Positions 50,894 through 58,899 of a stretch of 64,000 nucleotides of DNA are shown here, in pieces; the first letter of the stretch is position 1, and every line of letters begins with the position of its first letter. The stretch lies in contig NZ_JALJRY010000026.1 in the NCBI RefSeq assembly GCF_024519455.1, positions 62,001 through 126,000 of the forward strand. Reading direction: 5' to 3'. The position numbers and the translations under genes are program-made. The DNA comes from Streptomyces sp. STR69. Its GTDB lineage: Bacteria; Actinomycetota; Actinomycetes; Streptomycetales; Streptomycetaceae. The notes beneath the pieces were generated by a model. The model had not been told where the DNA came from and did no database searches. It saw nothing but the letters and a program-made list of their open reading frames with translations.

Positions 50894-52060
50894 ATGTCCA
50901 TCAACAGGGCCGCTGCCACTCGTATCGAGGTTCCGCGGGGACTCGCGGGCGTCGTCGTCACCGACACCCGAATCGGTGACGTCCGGGGGACCGAGGGCTT
51001 CTACCACTACCGCCAGTACTCCGCCGTCGAACTCGCGCAGACCCGCGGCTTCGAGGACGTCTGGCATCTCCTGGCCAGCGGCGAACTGCCGGACGCCGAA
51101 CAGAGCGCCGCCTTCGCCGCCGAGACCGCGGCGCTGCGCCGGCTGCCCGACGAGGTGCGGGCCGCGCTGCCCGCCGTCGCGGCGGCGAGCGGGACGTCCG
51201 GACCGCTGTCCGGCATGCGTACGGCGCTGTCGCTGCTCGGCGCCGCGAAGGGTTTCCGGCCGGTGTACGACATCGGCGCCGACGCGCGGCGCGCGGACAC
51301 CCTCGTGGCCTCCGCCGCCGTACCGACGCTGCTGACCGCGCTGTACCGGCTGGGCCGGGGCCTCGACCCCGTGGAGCCGCGCGAGGACCTCTCCTACGCG
51401 GCCAACTACCTCTACATGTTGACGGGTTCGGAGCCGGACAAGCAGCAGGCCAGGGCGATCGAGCAATACTTGATCTCAACCATTGACCACGGATTCAATG
51501 CATCAACCTTCACCGCGCGGGTCATCGCGTCGACGGGGGCGGATGTGGCGGCCTGCCTGGTCGGGGCCGTGGGGGCGCTCTCGGGCCCGTTGCACGGCGG
51601 TGCGCCCAGTCGCGCCCTGGACACCCTGGACGCGATCGGCACCCCGGACCGCATCGACCCCTGGATCCGTGAACGCGTCCTCGCCGGCGACCGCATCATG
51701 GGCTTCGGTCACGCGATCTACCGCACGGAGGACCCGCGTTCACGGATGCTGCGTGCGGTCGCCCAGCAGTTCGGCGGGCCCCGGGTCGAGTTCGCGGTCG
51801 AGGTCGAACGCCAGGTGGAGGCGATCCTCGCCGAACTCAAGCCGGGCCGCGAACTCCACACGAACGTCGAGTTCTACGCGGGGCTGGTGATGGAACTCTG
51901 CGGGCTGCCGCGGGAGATGTTCACGCCCACGTTCGCTGCCGCGCGGGTGGTGGGGTGGGGTGCGAATGTGGTGGAGCAGGCGGAGGACTCGAAGATCATC
52001 AGGCCGGTCGCACGGTATGTGGGGGTGGGGGCGCCGGTGGCGGTGCCGGAGGTGGTGTGA
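50894..52060 (+). CDS. Citrate/2-methylcitrate synthase homologue
   Basis: A 388-aa citrate synthase-family protein that would condense an acyl-CoA with oxaloacetate. Active-site landmarks are H234 (PLHGGAP), H273 (GFGHAIYRTEDPRS) and E326 (TNVEFYAG), where classical enzymes carry Asp. A Glu at this place occurs in a subgroup of actinobacterial homologues, so activity is probable but substrate uncertain. The ATG follows GGGAGGA. It is divergent from the HTH fusion, with operator repeats in the promoter and a block of AT-ending codons at 51461-51509 that carries the same half-sites. A terminator follows. Confidence 0.88.
   Translation: MSINRAAATRIEVPRGLAGVVVTDTRIGDVRGTEGFYHYRQYSAVELAQTRGFEDVWHLLASGELPDAEQSAAFAAETAALRRLPDEVRAALPAVAAASGTSGPLSGMRTALSLLGAAKGFRPVYDIGADARRADTLVASAAVPTLLTALYRLGRGLDPVEPREDLSYAANYLYMLTGSEPDKQQARAIEQYLISTIDHGFNASTFTARVIASTGADVAACLVGAVGALSGPLHGGAPSRALDTLDAIGTPDRIDPWIRERVLAGDRIMGFGHAIYRTEDPRSRMLRAVAQQFGGPRVEFAVEVERQVEAILAELKPGRELHTNVEFYAGLVMELCGLPREMFTPTFAAARVVGWGANVVEQAEDSKIIRPVARYVGVGAPVAVPEVV
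51461..51509 (+). promoter_or_regulatory. Intragenic AT-rich patch with TTGA/TCAA half-sites
   Basis: Codons 190-205 of the citrate synthase homologue include CAA, TTG, TCA, ATT, GGA, AAT, GCA and TCA, nearly half AT-ending, whereas surrounding codons almost all end in G or C. The patch holds TTGA-TC-TCAA at 51470-51479, ATTGA at 51482-51486, TTCAAT at 51494-51499 and TCAA at 51503-51506. These are the same half-sites as in the upstream operator array, which suggests a second, intragenic operator. Confidence 0.6.
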
Positions 52061-52071
52061 GAGGTGCGTGA

Positions 52072-52098
52072 GGTCCGGCACCGGTCTGGTGCCGGACC
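52072..52098 (+). terminator. Terminator after the citrate synthase gene
   Basis: A perfect 11-bp stem GGTCCGGCACC with GGTGCCGGACC and a 5-base loop, 11 bases past the stop codon. Confidence 0.88.
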
Positions 52099-52117
52099 CG
52101 CAGGGGCGCGCTCGTCG

Positions 52118-52348
52118 TCACTGTGGACGGGCTGGCCCGCCAAGGCGACGCAGGATCCTGGGTGTGGGGCCAGGGTGCTGACGTACCGGGCCGCTTTCGG
52201 GATTCGAACCGAGCTGCGGTGGCGTCTGGGAGTGGTCCGGGGGCTGGCGGTTCCCGCGCTGCCCGACTGCGGTCATGATTGCTGCGACAGCGGCGAGCAA
52301 GCCGCTCGCCGAGCCGATAAGCCTTGCTATGGCTTCGAGTTGATCCAT
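52118..52348 (-). CDS. Small putative membrane protein
   Basis: A 76-aa ORF. Residues 10-29 form one hydrophobic segment (LIGSASGLLAAVAAIMTAVG) followed by a polar, Pro/Arg-rich tail. The ATG at 52348 is 8 bases past the stop of the 78-aa gene on the same strand, with AGGTGA just upstream, so the two look like an operon. I do not recognise a family. Codon use is less GC-rich than neighbours, fitting an accessory origin. Confidence 0.45.
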   Translation of the reverse strand: MDQLEAIARLIGSASGLLAAVAAIMTAVGQRGNRQPPDHSQTPPQLGSNPESGPVRQHPGPTPRILRRLGGPARPQ

Positions 52349-52356
52349 GGCGTCAC

Positions 52357-52593
52357 CTATGCATCAGGAATGTCGGCCTTGGCGCGTACGAGCGTCTCGC
52401 GGCTGATGACGACAATGCGCTCGTAGTCGGCGCGCGCGGCGTCAGGGGGGAGTTCCTCGTCGAGCGCCGCCGTGGCCTCTGTCCCGATGACGGCGAAGCT
52501 CCCGTCACTCAATTCGAAGATGTCCGGGCACGTATCGCCGGACAAGCTGCCTCGTTCGCGTGGGGACGCACCAATTCGGCGCACGATGTTCAA
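52357..52593 (-). CDS. Small conserved Streptomyces protein (78 aa)
   Basis: A 78-aa protein of a type scattered in many Streptomyces accessory regions, recalled from the motif SGDTCPDIFELSDGSFAVIG and the ending RETLVRAKADIPDA. It has mixed beta and helix texture, one Cys and no membrane span. TTG 52593 is used as start, with GTG 52584 as an alternative; ribosome site support is weak. It heads a two-gene unit with the 76-aa ORF. In other genomes such genes accompany helix-turn-helix and DUF397-type genes, but none is seen here. Function unknown. Confidence 0.6.
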   Translation of the reverse strand: MNIVRRIGASPRERGSLSGDTCPDIFELSDGSFAVIGTEATAALDEELPPDAARADYERIVVISRETLVRAKADIPDA

Positions 52594-52701
52594 AGAGATC
52601 CCTGTCCTTCAGAGGGGGCGGGTGGTAGCCCACCTGGGCGGGGACAGGGTAGCCGTCCATGTTGGCAGGTCCTGACAGGGGGTTCCGGAATGGCATGTCT
52701 T

Positions 52702-52718
52702 GTTGACGGTGTGTCAAC
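52702..52718 (-). terminator. Weak hairpin after the DUF6082 gene
   Basis: A 6-bp stem GTTGAC-GGTGT-GTCAAC just past the DUF6082 stop on the minus strand. It is short for a terminator and could be an operator instead. Confidence 0.35.
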
Positions 52719-52723
52719 TCCGT

Positions 52724-53269
52724 TTATTCTTCTGGTGGTTCACCGACAACCCACCACTCTTCTGTGTCTGCTTCGTCCAAATCGCGGATCAGGCGGTCCA
52801 CCATTCGGCCCACCTTGGCCTCGGTCGACTCTGCCTTGAGGCTGGCCCGATGGGGCTGATGGGCATGCCAGTAGTCGCGAAAGTTGGTGTTCTGGCAGAT
52901 GGTCCGAAGGTGACCGTGCAGTTCCTCCCAGTTGACGATGCCCACGCGGTAGGCGAGTAAGGCGTTGTTGTACAGGGCGTTCGCGAACAGGTACTGCCGC
53001 TGCTTGACCGGCGAGTCCGCCTGGACGTTGCTGTACACGGCGGCCAGGTCCGGATCCTCCATGGCTTTGGTCAGGAGGTAGAACTGCAGCCGCTGCTGCT
53101 CCGTGAGCATCGCCTGCCTGTCACTCTGCTCCACTTCGGCGACGCGCAGTCGCAGTTCCTCGAACTTGTGCCGCTGCGCTGCGAGCGCCACGAGCACCCC
53201 CGCAGCGAAGGCGAGTCCTACGGTGGCGGTGGCGCTGGGCCCTCGCGTCCCGCGGTTCTGTGTGGCCAT
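52724..53269 (-). CDS. DUF6082-family membrane-anchored protein
   Basis: A 181-aa protein. A single N-terminal span (residues 14-32, ATVGLAFAAGVLVALAAQ) is followed by a coiled-coil-like stretch (FEELRLRVAEVEQSDRQAML) and a helical domain. Its pattern (LTKAMEDPDLAAVYSN, QYLFANALYNNALLAYRVG, ICQNTNFRDYWHAH) is that of the DUF6082 family, abundant in Streptomyces and of unknown function. The acidic C-terminus ends in TAA. ATG 53269 follows GGGGGTTGAC; the upstream open frame is Arg/Ser-rich and noncoding in style. Lower GC suggests accessory DNA. Confidence 0.75.
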   Translation of the reverse strand: MATQNRGTRGPSATATVGLAFAAGVLVALAAQRHKFEELRLRVAEVEQSDRQAMLTEQQRLQFYLLTKAMEDPDLAAVYSNVQADSPVKQRQYLFANALYNNALLAYRVGIVNWEELHGHLRTICQNTNFRDYWHAHQPHRASLKAESTEAKVGRMVDRLIRDLDEADTEEWWVVGEPPEE

Positions 53270-53540
53270 GTCAACCCCCGAATCAGGCGGCCGTCCGCCG
53301 GTTCGTCGGGTGCGGGTTGATGAAGACGGGGACCGGCGAGCGATGGGCGGCGCTTGCCGTCTCCCAGAGTGCCGAGCGGCTCTGATCGGCAGGGAGGCGG
53401 AGAGGAGGCGCACGGAGGGAAGCGAGGGTCGCACGAACCGGCGCCTTCCCCAACGTGTGCCCCGCGCGGAGTGCTAACAATCGTTCACTTCGCGGCGATT
53501 CTTCCGGCTCGTATCCTGGGGCGGCATTCAACCTCCGTAC
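53270..53540. other. Divergent gap before the CobW gene
   Basis: Between the DUF6082 gene and the CobW-type gene. I see no gene here. A possible -10 TATCCT lies at 53512-53517; the palindrome at 53541 falls just downstream of it. Confidence 0.45.
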
Positions 53541-53566
53541 GTGCACCCGATCGCGATCCGGTGCAC
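53541..53566. promoter_or_regulatory. 26-bp near-perfect palindrome before the CobW gene
   Basis: Outer arms GTGCACC and GGTGCAC enclose a perfect GATCGCGATC centre; 12 of 13 base pairs are symmetrical. It starts about 15-20 bases after a possible transcription start and ends 25 bases before the TTG start codon, a position suited to a repressor operator. Confidence 0.7.
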
Positions 53567-53591
53567 GCGTCGGCGTGAAAGAGGTCGCACG

Positions 53592-54725
53592 TTGAGCCAG
53601 CAGAACCCGAGCGCACGCCCGAGCCCGAGCGGGAACGCGGCGCAGGTTCCGAGTCCCCGGCAGATCCCCGTCGTCGTACTCGCCGGATTCCTCGGCTCCG
53701 GCAAGACGACCCTGCTCAACCACCTCCTGCACCGCAGCGGAGGCAGCCGTATCGGCGCCATCGTCAACGACTTCGGGGCGATCGAGATCGACGCCCTTGC
53801 CGTGGCCGGTGCCCTCGGCGACTCGACCGTCTCGCTCGGCAACGGGTGCCTGTGCTGTGCCGTCGACGCCAGTGAACTCGACGTATACCTGGAGCGGCTC
53901 GCCCGGCCGTCCACCGGTATCGACGTCATCGTCATCGAGGCCAGCGGACTCGCCGAACCGGAGGAACTGGTGCGCATGCTGCTCGCCAGTGAGCATCCGG
54001 GGATCGTCTACGGCGGACTCGTCGAGGTCGTCGACGCCGCCGAGTTCGACGACACGCGCGCGAAGCACCCCGAGATCGACCGGCATCTCTCCCTCGCCGA
54101 CCTGGTCGTCGTCAACAAGCTCGACCGGGCGGTCGACGCCCCGCGCGTCCTCGGACTCGTCCGCTCCCTCACCGACCGGGCCGCCGTGGTGCCCGCCACC
54201 TACGGCCGTGTCGACCCGGAGTTCCTCTTCGACTGCCGGCCCAGTGAGGAGCGCGTCGGGCAGCTGACCTTCGACGACCTGCACGAGCACACCGGCGACG
54301 AGCACGAGCATGCAGACCATCTGCACACCGCCTACGACAGCCTCTCCTTCGCCTCCGACGTGCCCATGGACCCGCGCGGGCTGATGGCGTTCCTGGACCG
54401 CAGGCCCGAGGGGCTCTACCGGATCAAGGGGTACGTCGACTTCGGCGCCCACGATCCCCGCAACCGGTACGCCGTACACGCCGTAGGACGCTTCCTGCGG
54501 TTCTATCCCGAGCCCTGGGCGAACGGGGACGCCCGGCTGACGCAGCTCGTGCTGATCGGCAGCGGTCTCGATCCGGCCGCACTCGGCAAGGAGTTGGAGG
54601 CGTGCGAGGACGGCGACGCCCCACACGCCGACGAGCACGGCATGTGGGGCGTCCTGCGCTACGTACAGGAACCGGACCAGGAACCGGACCAGGAACCGGA
54701 ATTCGAGCCGGAGTTGGAGCTGTAG
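53592..54725 (+). CDS. CobW/ZNG1-family GTP-dependent metallochaperone
   Basis: A 377-aa G3E GTPase of COG0523. The P-loop GFLGSGKT is at 32-39, the metal-binding CxCC motif at C86-C89 (GNGCLCC), and NKLD is the guanine-specificity motif. A His-rich insertion (HEHTGDEHEHADHLH) fits zinc or cobalt binding, and the C-terminal CobW_C domain follows (FYPEPWANGDARLTQLVLIG). Such proteins insert or traffic metal under scarcity. TTG 53592 has AAAGAGG upstream; the earlier GTG 53541 lies inside the palindrome. No Zur box was seen. The acidic tail has a 12-bp repeat. It converges on parC. Confidence 0.88.
   Translation: MSQQNPSARPSPSGNAAQVPSPRQIPVVVLAGFLGSGKTTLLNHLLHRSGGSRIGAIVNDFGAIEIDALAVAGALGDSTVSLGNGCLCCAVDASELDVYLERLARPSTGIDVIVIEASGLAEPEELVRMLLASEHPGIVYGGLVEVVDAAEFDDTRAKHPEIDRHLSLADLVVVNKLDRAVDAPRVLGLVRSLTDRAAVVPATYGRVDPEFLFDCRPSEERVGQLTFDDLHEHTGDEHEHADHLHTAYDSLSFASDVPMDPRGLMAFLDRRPEGLYRIKGYVDFGAHDPRNRYAVHAVGRFLRFYPEPWANGDARLTQLVLIGSGLDPAALGKELEACEDGDAPHADEHGMWGVLRYVQEPDQEPDQEPEFEPELEL
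54666..54701. repeat. 12-bp tandem repeat, 3 copies
   Basis: CAGGAACCGGAC repeats at 54666, 54678 and 54690 (last base differs in the third) and encodes the Gln-Glu-Pro-Asp repeat at the C-terminus of the CobW-type protein. Confidence 0.85.
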
Positions 54726-54735
54726 GCCCGACGGG

Positions 54736-57192
54736 CTACACCGGGCCCGCCACCACCGACACCGTCTTCGGCAGGGACACGCCCGAGCCGTCGCGGCGCG
54801 GGTCCATCTCCGGGAGCTCGGCCGGGGTGCCGTCCCGTTGCGCGGCCTTCGCCGGTACGGCGCCCGCCCAGGCCAGGGACAGACAGTCCTCGCCCCTCAG
54901 GAAGCGCTGGCAGCGGACGCCGCCGGTGGCGCGGCCCTTGCGGGGGTACTGGTCGAACGGGGTCAGCTTCGCCGTCGTCTGGACCGAGTCGTCCAGGGTG
55001 CCGCGCGAGCCCGCGATCGTGAACACCGCGGCGTCCACGGCGGGGTCGACGGCGGTGAAGGAGATGACCTTCGCGCCCTCAGCGAGTTTGATGCCCGCCA
55101 TGCCGCCGGCCGGGCGACCCTGGGGGCGGACCTGGGAGGCCTGGTAGCGCAGGAGTTGGGCGTCGTCCGTGATGAAGACGAGGTCCTCCTCGCCGGTGCG
55201 CAGCTCGATCGCGCCGACGATCCGGTCGCCGTCCTTGAGCGTGATGACCTCCAACTCCTCCTTGTTCGTCGGGTAGTCGGGGACCACACGCTTGACGACG
55301 CCCTGCTCCGTGCCGATGGCCAGACCCGGGGAGGACTCGTCGAGGGTCGTCAGACAGATGACCGACTCGCCCTCCTCCAGGGAGACGAACTCCGTGACCG
55401 CCGCACCACCGGAGAGGTTCGGCGCGGACGCCGTCTCCGGGAGCTGCGGGAGGTCGACGACGTTGATGCGCAGCAGCCGGCCGGCCGAGGTGACCGCGCC
55501 CAGCTCGCCGCGGGCGGTGGCCGGCACCGCCGAGACGATCACGTCGTGCTTGACGCGCCGGGCCTCGGCGTCCTCCGGGAAGGGCTCGCCGTTCGCCGTA
55601 CGGGCCAGCAGGCCCGTCGAGGAGAGCAGCACCCGGCACGGGTCGTCGGCTACCTGGAGCGGCACGGTGGCGGCAGGTGCGCCCGCCGACTCCAGCAGGA
55701 CCGTACGCCGGTCGGTGCTGAACTTCTTCGCCACCGCGGCCAGTTCGGTCGAGACCAGCTTCCGCAGCTCGGTGTCCGACTCCAGGATGCGGGTCAGCTC
55801 GGCGATCTCCGCGCTGAGGCGCTCCATCTCCGACTCCAGCTCGATCCGGTCGAACCGGGTGAGCCGACGCAGCGGCGTGTCCAGGATGTACTGCGTCTGG
55901 ATGTCCGACAGCGAGAAGCGCTCCATCAGGCTCTGCTTCGCCTGCGCGGAGTTGTCGCTGGAGCGGATGATCCGGATGACCTCGTCGATGTCGACGAGCG
56001 CGGTGAGCAGGCCCTCGACCAGGTGGAGGCGGTCGCGCCGCTTGGTGCGGCGGAACTCGCTGCGCCGCCTTACGACGTTGAAGCGGTGGTCGAGATAGAC
56101 CTCCAGGAGCTCCTTGAGGCCCAGCGTGAGGGGCTGGCCGTCGACCAGCGCCACGTTGTTGATGCCGAAGGACTCCTCCATCGGCGTCAGCTTGAAGAGC
56201 TGCTCCAGGACCGCTTCCGGGACGAAGCCGTTCTTGATCTCGATGACCAGGCGCAGGCCGTGCGCGCGGTCGGTGAGGTCCTTGACGTCGGCGATGCCCT
56301 GCAGTTTCTTCGCGCCGACCAGGTCCTTGATCTTGGCGATCACCTTCTCCGGGCCCACGGTGAAGGGCAGTTCGGTGACGACCAGGCCCTTACGGCGCGG
56401 CGTGACGTCGTCCACCGTCACCGTGGCGCGGATCTTGAAGGTGCCGCGGCCCGTCTCGTACGCGTCCCGGATGCCGGTCAGGCCGACGATCCGGCCGCCC
56501 GTGGGCAGGTCGGGGCCGGGGACGTGACGCATCAGGGTGTCCAGGTCCGCGTTCGGGTAGCGGATCAAGTGGCGGGCTGCCGCGATGACTTCGCCCAGGT
56601 TGTGCGGCGGCATGTTGGTGGCCATGCCGACGGCGATGCCCGACGAGCCGTTCACCAGGAGGTTCGGGAAGGCGGCGGGCAGGGCCACCGGCTCCCGCTC
56701 CTGGCCGTCGTAGTTCGGGGCGAAGTCGACCGTGTCCTCGTCGATCGACTCGGTCATCAGGTTCGCGGCCTCGGACGGCCGGCACTCGGTGTACCGCATG
56801 GCGGCGGGCGGGTCGTCGTTGCCCAGCGAGCCGAAGTTGCCGTGGCCGTCGGCCAGGGGGACGCGCATGGAGAAGGGCTGGGCCATGCGCACCAGGGCGT
56901 CGTAGATCGACGCGTCGCCGTGCGGGTGCAGCTTGCCCATGACGTCGCCGACGACACGCGCGCACTTCACATAGCCGCGGTCGGGGCGCAGGCCCATCTC
57001 GTCCATCTGGTAGACGATCCGTCGGTGGACCGGCTTCAGGCCGTCCCGGGCGTCCGGCAGGGCGCGGGAGTAGATGACCGAGTACGCGTACTCAAGGTAG
57101 GAGCCCTGCATCTCGTCGACGACGTCGATGTCGAGGATCCGCTCCTCGAACGAGTCGTCGGGCGGCGGGGTCTTCGTGCTGCGGCGGGCCAT
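54736..57192 (-). CDS. parC: DNA topoisomerase IV subunit A (GyrA paralogue)
   Basis: An 818-aa DNA-cleaving subunit partnering ParE. The quinolone-resistance region and active site are clear: GDVMGKLHPHGDASIYDALVRMAQPFSMR, and the catalytic tyrosine Y134 in AAMRYTECRPS. The C-terminal third has beta-pinwheel repeats without a canonical GyrA box, fitting a topoisomerase IV role. ATG 57192 has AAGAGGAG upstream on the minus strand; the open frame beyond it is noncoding. Divergent from the M16 peptidase genes. Confidence 0.95.
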   Translation of the reverse strand: MARRSTKTPPPDDSFEERILDIDVVDEMQGSYLEYAYSVIYSRALPDARDGLKPVHRRIVYQMDEMGLRPDRGYVKCARVVGDVMGKLHPHGDASIYDALVRMAQPFSMRVPLADGHGNFGSLGNDDPPAAMRYTECRPSEAANLMTESIDEDTVDFAPNYDGQEREPVALPAAFPNLLVNGSSGIAVGMATNMPPHNLGEVIAAARHLIRYPNADLDTLMRHVPGPDLPTGGRIVGLTGIRDAYETGRGTFKIRATVTVDDVTPRRKGLVVTELPFTVGPEKVIAKIKDLVGAKKLQGIADVKDLTDRAHGLRLVIEIKNGFVPEAVLEQLFKLTPMEESFGINNVALVDGQPLTLGLKELLEVYLDHRFNVVRRRSEFRRTKRRDRLHLVEGLLTALVDIDEVIRIIRSSDNSAQAKQSLMERFSLSDIQTQYILDTPLRRLTRFDRIELESEMERLSAEIAELTRILESDTELRKLVSTELAAVAKKFSTDRRTVLLESAGAPAATVPLQVADDPCRVLLSSTGLLARTANGEPFPEDAEARRVKHDVIVSAVPATARGELGAVTSAGRLLRINVVDLPQLPETASAPNLSGGAAVTEFVSLEEGESVICLTTLDESSPGLAIGTEQGVVKRVVPDYPTNKEELEVITLKDGDRIVGAIELRTGEEDLVFITDDAQLLRYQASQVRPQGRPAGGMAGIKLAEGAKVISFTAVDPAVDAAVFTIAGSRGTLDDSVQTTAKLTPFDQYPRKGRATGGVRCQRFLRGEDCLSLAWAGAVPAKAAQRDGTPAELPEMDPRRDGSGVSLPKTVSVVAGPV

Positions 57193-57519
57193 CGCTGCCG
57201 GCTCCTCTTTTCTGGTCGCTCGCCTGGGGGTCGCTCCCCTTCGGCTCACTCTTGCTGAAGCGTGAACGGGGTCTTGACGTGAACCATTGTGGACCGCGGC
57301 ACTGACAACGCGGACCAGGACCCGGCGTTGGCCGCTCGGCTCCGTCACCGACGGCTGCCGCGTGGGTCCACGTGTGCGACTGCCCGCAGGCTACGCGATC
57401 TCGCTCTCGGCGTACGTCCGCCGGGAACTTCACCGACCGTCCGCACGCTTGCATACAGTGGCGGGACGAGCAGGATTTCTGCGGTTCCAGCCAGATAATC
57501 CGCGATCGAAGGGACGTAC
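57193..57519. other. Divergent promoter region parC / M16
   Basis: A 327-base interval with no gene supported in either direction. It holds TTGACGTGAACC near 57273 and other weak promoter-like stretches, but I see no strong repeat or named operator. Confidence 0.45.
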
Positions 57520-58899
57520 ATGCCCATGGGTCACACGGCCACCGCCGAGGCAGGATCCGGCGGTCTGACAGCGACCGAACACCGTTTGGCCAACGGTCTG
57601 CGTGTGGTGCTCTCCGAGGACCACCTGACCCCGGTCGCGGCGGTGTGCCTCTGGTACGACGTCGGTTCCCGCCACGAGGTCAAGGGGCGTACCGGCCTGG
57701 CTCACCTCTTCGAGCACCTGATGTTCCAGGGCTCCGGACAGGTGAAGGGCAACGGCCACTTCGAACTGGTGCAGGGCGCGGGCGGTTCGCTCAACGGCAC
57801 CACCAGTTTCGAGCGCACCAACTACTTCGAGACCATGCCCACCCACCAGTTGGAGCTCGCCCTCTGGCTCGAAGCCGACCGCATGGGCTCCCTGTTGGCC
57901 GCCCTGGACGAAGAGTCCATGGAGAACCAGCGGGACGTCGTCAAGAACGAACGCCGCCAGCGCTACGACAACGTGCCCTACGGGACGGCGTTCGAGAAGC
58001 TGACCGCCCTCGCCTACCCGGAGGGCCACCCCTACCACCACACGCCCATCGGCTCGATGGCGGACCTGGACGCGGCCACCCTGGAGGACGCGCGCGCGTT
58101 CTTCCGCACCTACTACGCGCCCAACAACGCCGTCCTGTCCGTGGTCGGCGACATCGACCCCGAGCAGACGCTCGCCTGGGTCGAGAAGTACTTCGGGTCC
58201 ATCGCCGCGCACGACGGCAAGCCGACGCCCCGCGACGGCACACTGCCCGACACGATGGGCGGGGAGCTGCGCGAGGTCGTCGTCGAGGAGGTCCCGGCCC
58301 GCGCCCTGATGTGCGCCTACCGGCTCCCGGAGGACGGCACGCGCGCGTCCGACGCGGCCGACCTCGCCCTCACCATCCTCGGCGGCGGCGAGTCCTCGCT
58401 CCTCTACAACCGCCTCGTACGACGCGACCGTACGGCCGTCGCGGCCGGCTTCGGGCTGCTGCGGCTGGCCGGAGCGCCCTCCCTGGGATGGCTGGACGTC
58501 AAGACGTCCGGTGACGTCGAGGTGCCCGTCATCGAGGCCGCCATCGACGAGGAGCTCGCCCGGTTCGCCGCTGAGGGCCCCACGGCCGAGGAAATGGAGC
58601 GCGCCCAGGCCCAGTTGGAGCGCGAGTGGCTGGACCGGCTCGGCACGGTCGCGGGCCGCGCCGACGAACTGTGCCGCTACACCGTCCTGTTCGGCGACCC
58701 GCAGCTCGCCCTGACCGCCGTGCAGCGCGTCCTGGACGTGACGGCGGAGGAGGTCCAGGAGGTCGCCAAGGCGCGCCTGCGCCCCGACAACCGCGCGGTG
58801 CTCGTCTACGAGCCGATCGCGGACGAGGATGCCGGCGACGACACCGACGAAGAAGCAGCGGCCGAGGCCGGCGACGAGAACGAGGAGGCGGCCAAGTGA
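57520..58899 (+). CDS. M16 zinc peptidase, catalytic subunit
   Basis: A 459-aa M16B peptidase. The inverted zinc motif HxxEH is complete at H62-H66 (HLFEHLMFQGS), and the downstream glutamate helix is VVKNERRQRYDNVPYG. The second half has the degenerate partner-type domain without an R/Y pair. Such subunits pair with an inactive M16 partner to degrade peptides, like mitochondrial processing peptidase and bacterial homologues. The C-terminal tail is very acidic. ATG 57520 or ATG 57526 could start. The stop overlaps the GTG of the next gene. Confidence 0.92.
   Translation: MPMGHTATAEAGSGGLTATEHRLANGLRVVLSEDHLTPVAAVCLWYDVGSRHEVKGRTGLAHLFEHLMFQGSGQVKGNGHFELVQGAGGSLNGTTSFERTNYFETMPTHQLELALWLEADRMGSLLAALDEESMENQRDVVKNERRQRYDNVPYGTAFEKLTALAYPEGHPYHHTPIGSMADLDAATLEDARAFFRTYYAPNNAVLSVVGDIDPEQTLAWVEKYFGSIAAHDGKPTPRDGTLPDTMGGELREVVVEEVPARALMCAYRLPEDGTRASDAADLALTILGGGESSLLYNRLVRRDRTAVAAGFGLLRLAGAPSLGWLDVKTSGDVEVPVIEAAIDEELARFAAEGPTAEEMERAQAQLEREWLDRLGTVAGRADELCRYTVLFGDPQLALTAVQRVLDVTAEEVQEVAKARLRPDNRAVLVYEPIADEDAGDDTDEEAAAEAGDENEEAAK

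Noticed and set aside
52190..52230. tRNA-like T-arm (GGATTCGAACC) near the accessory genes
   Set aside because: On the minus strand the loop resembles a T-arm, but the stem has mismatches, no acceptor, D-arm or anticodon arm can be built, and no 3' partner lies at the right distance. No attachment-site direct repeat was found either.
53354..53578. Short plus-strand ORFs before the CobW gene
   Set aside because: No ribosome sites, no domain, and they run through the promoter palindrome.
54838..57258. 806-residue plus-strand frame antisense to parC
   Set aside because: The minus strand encodes topoisomerase IV with its active-site motif; the plus frame is a shadow.
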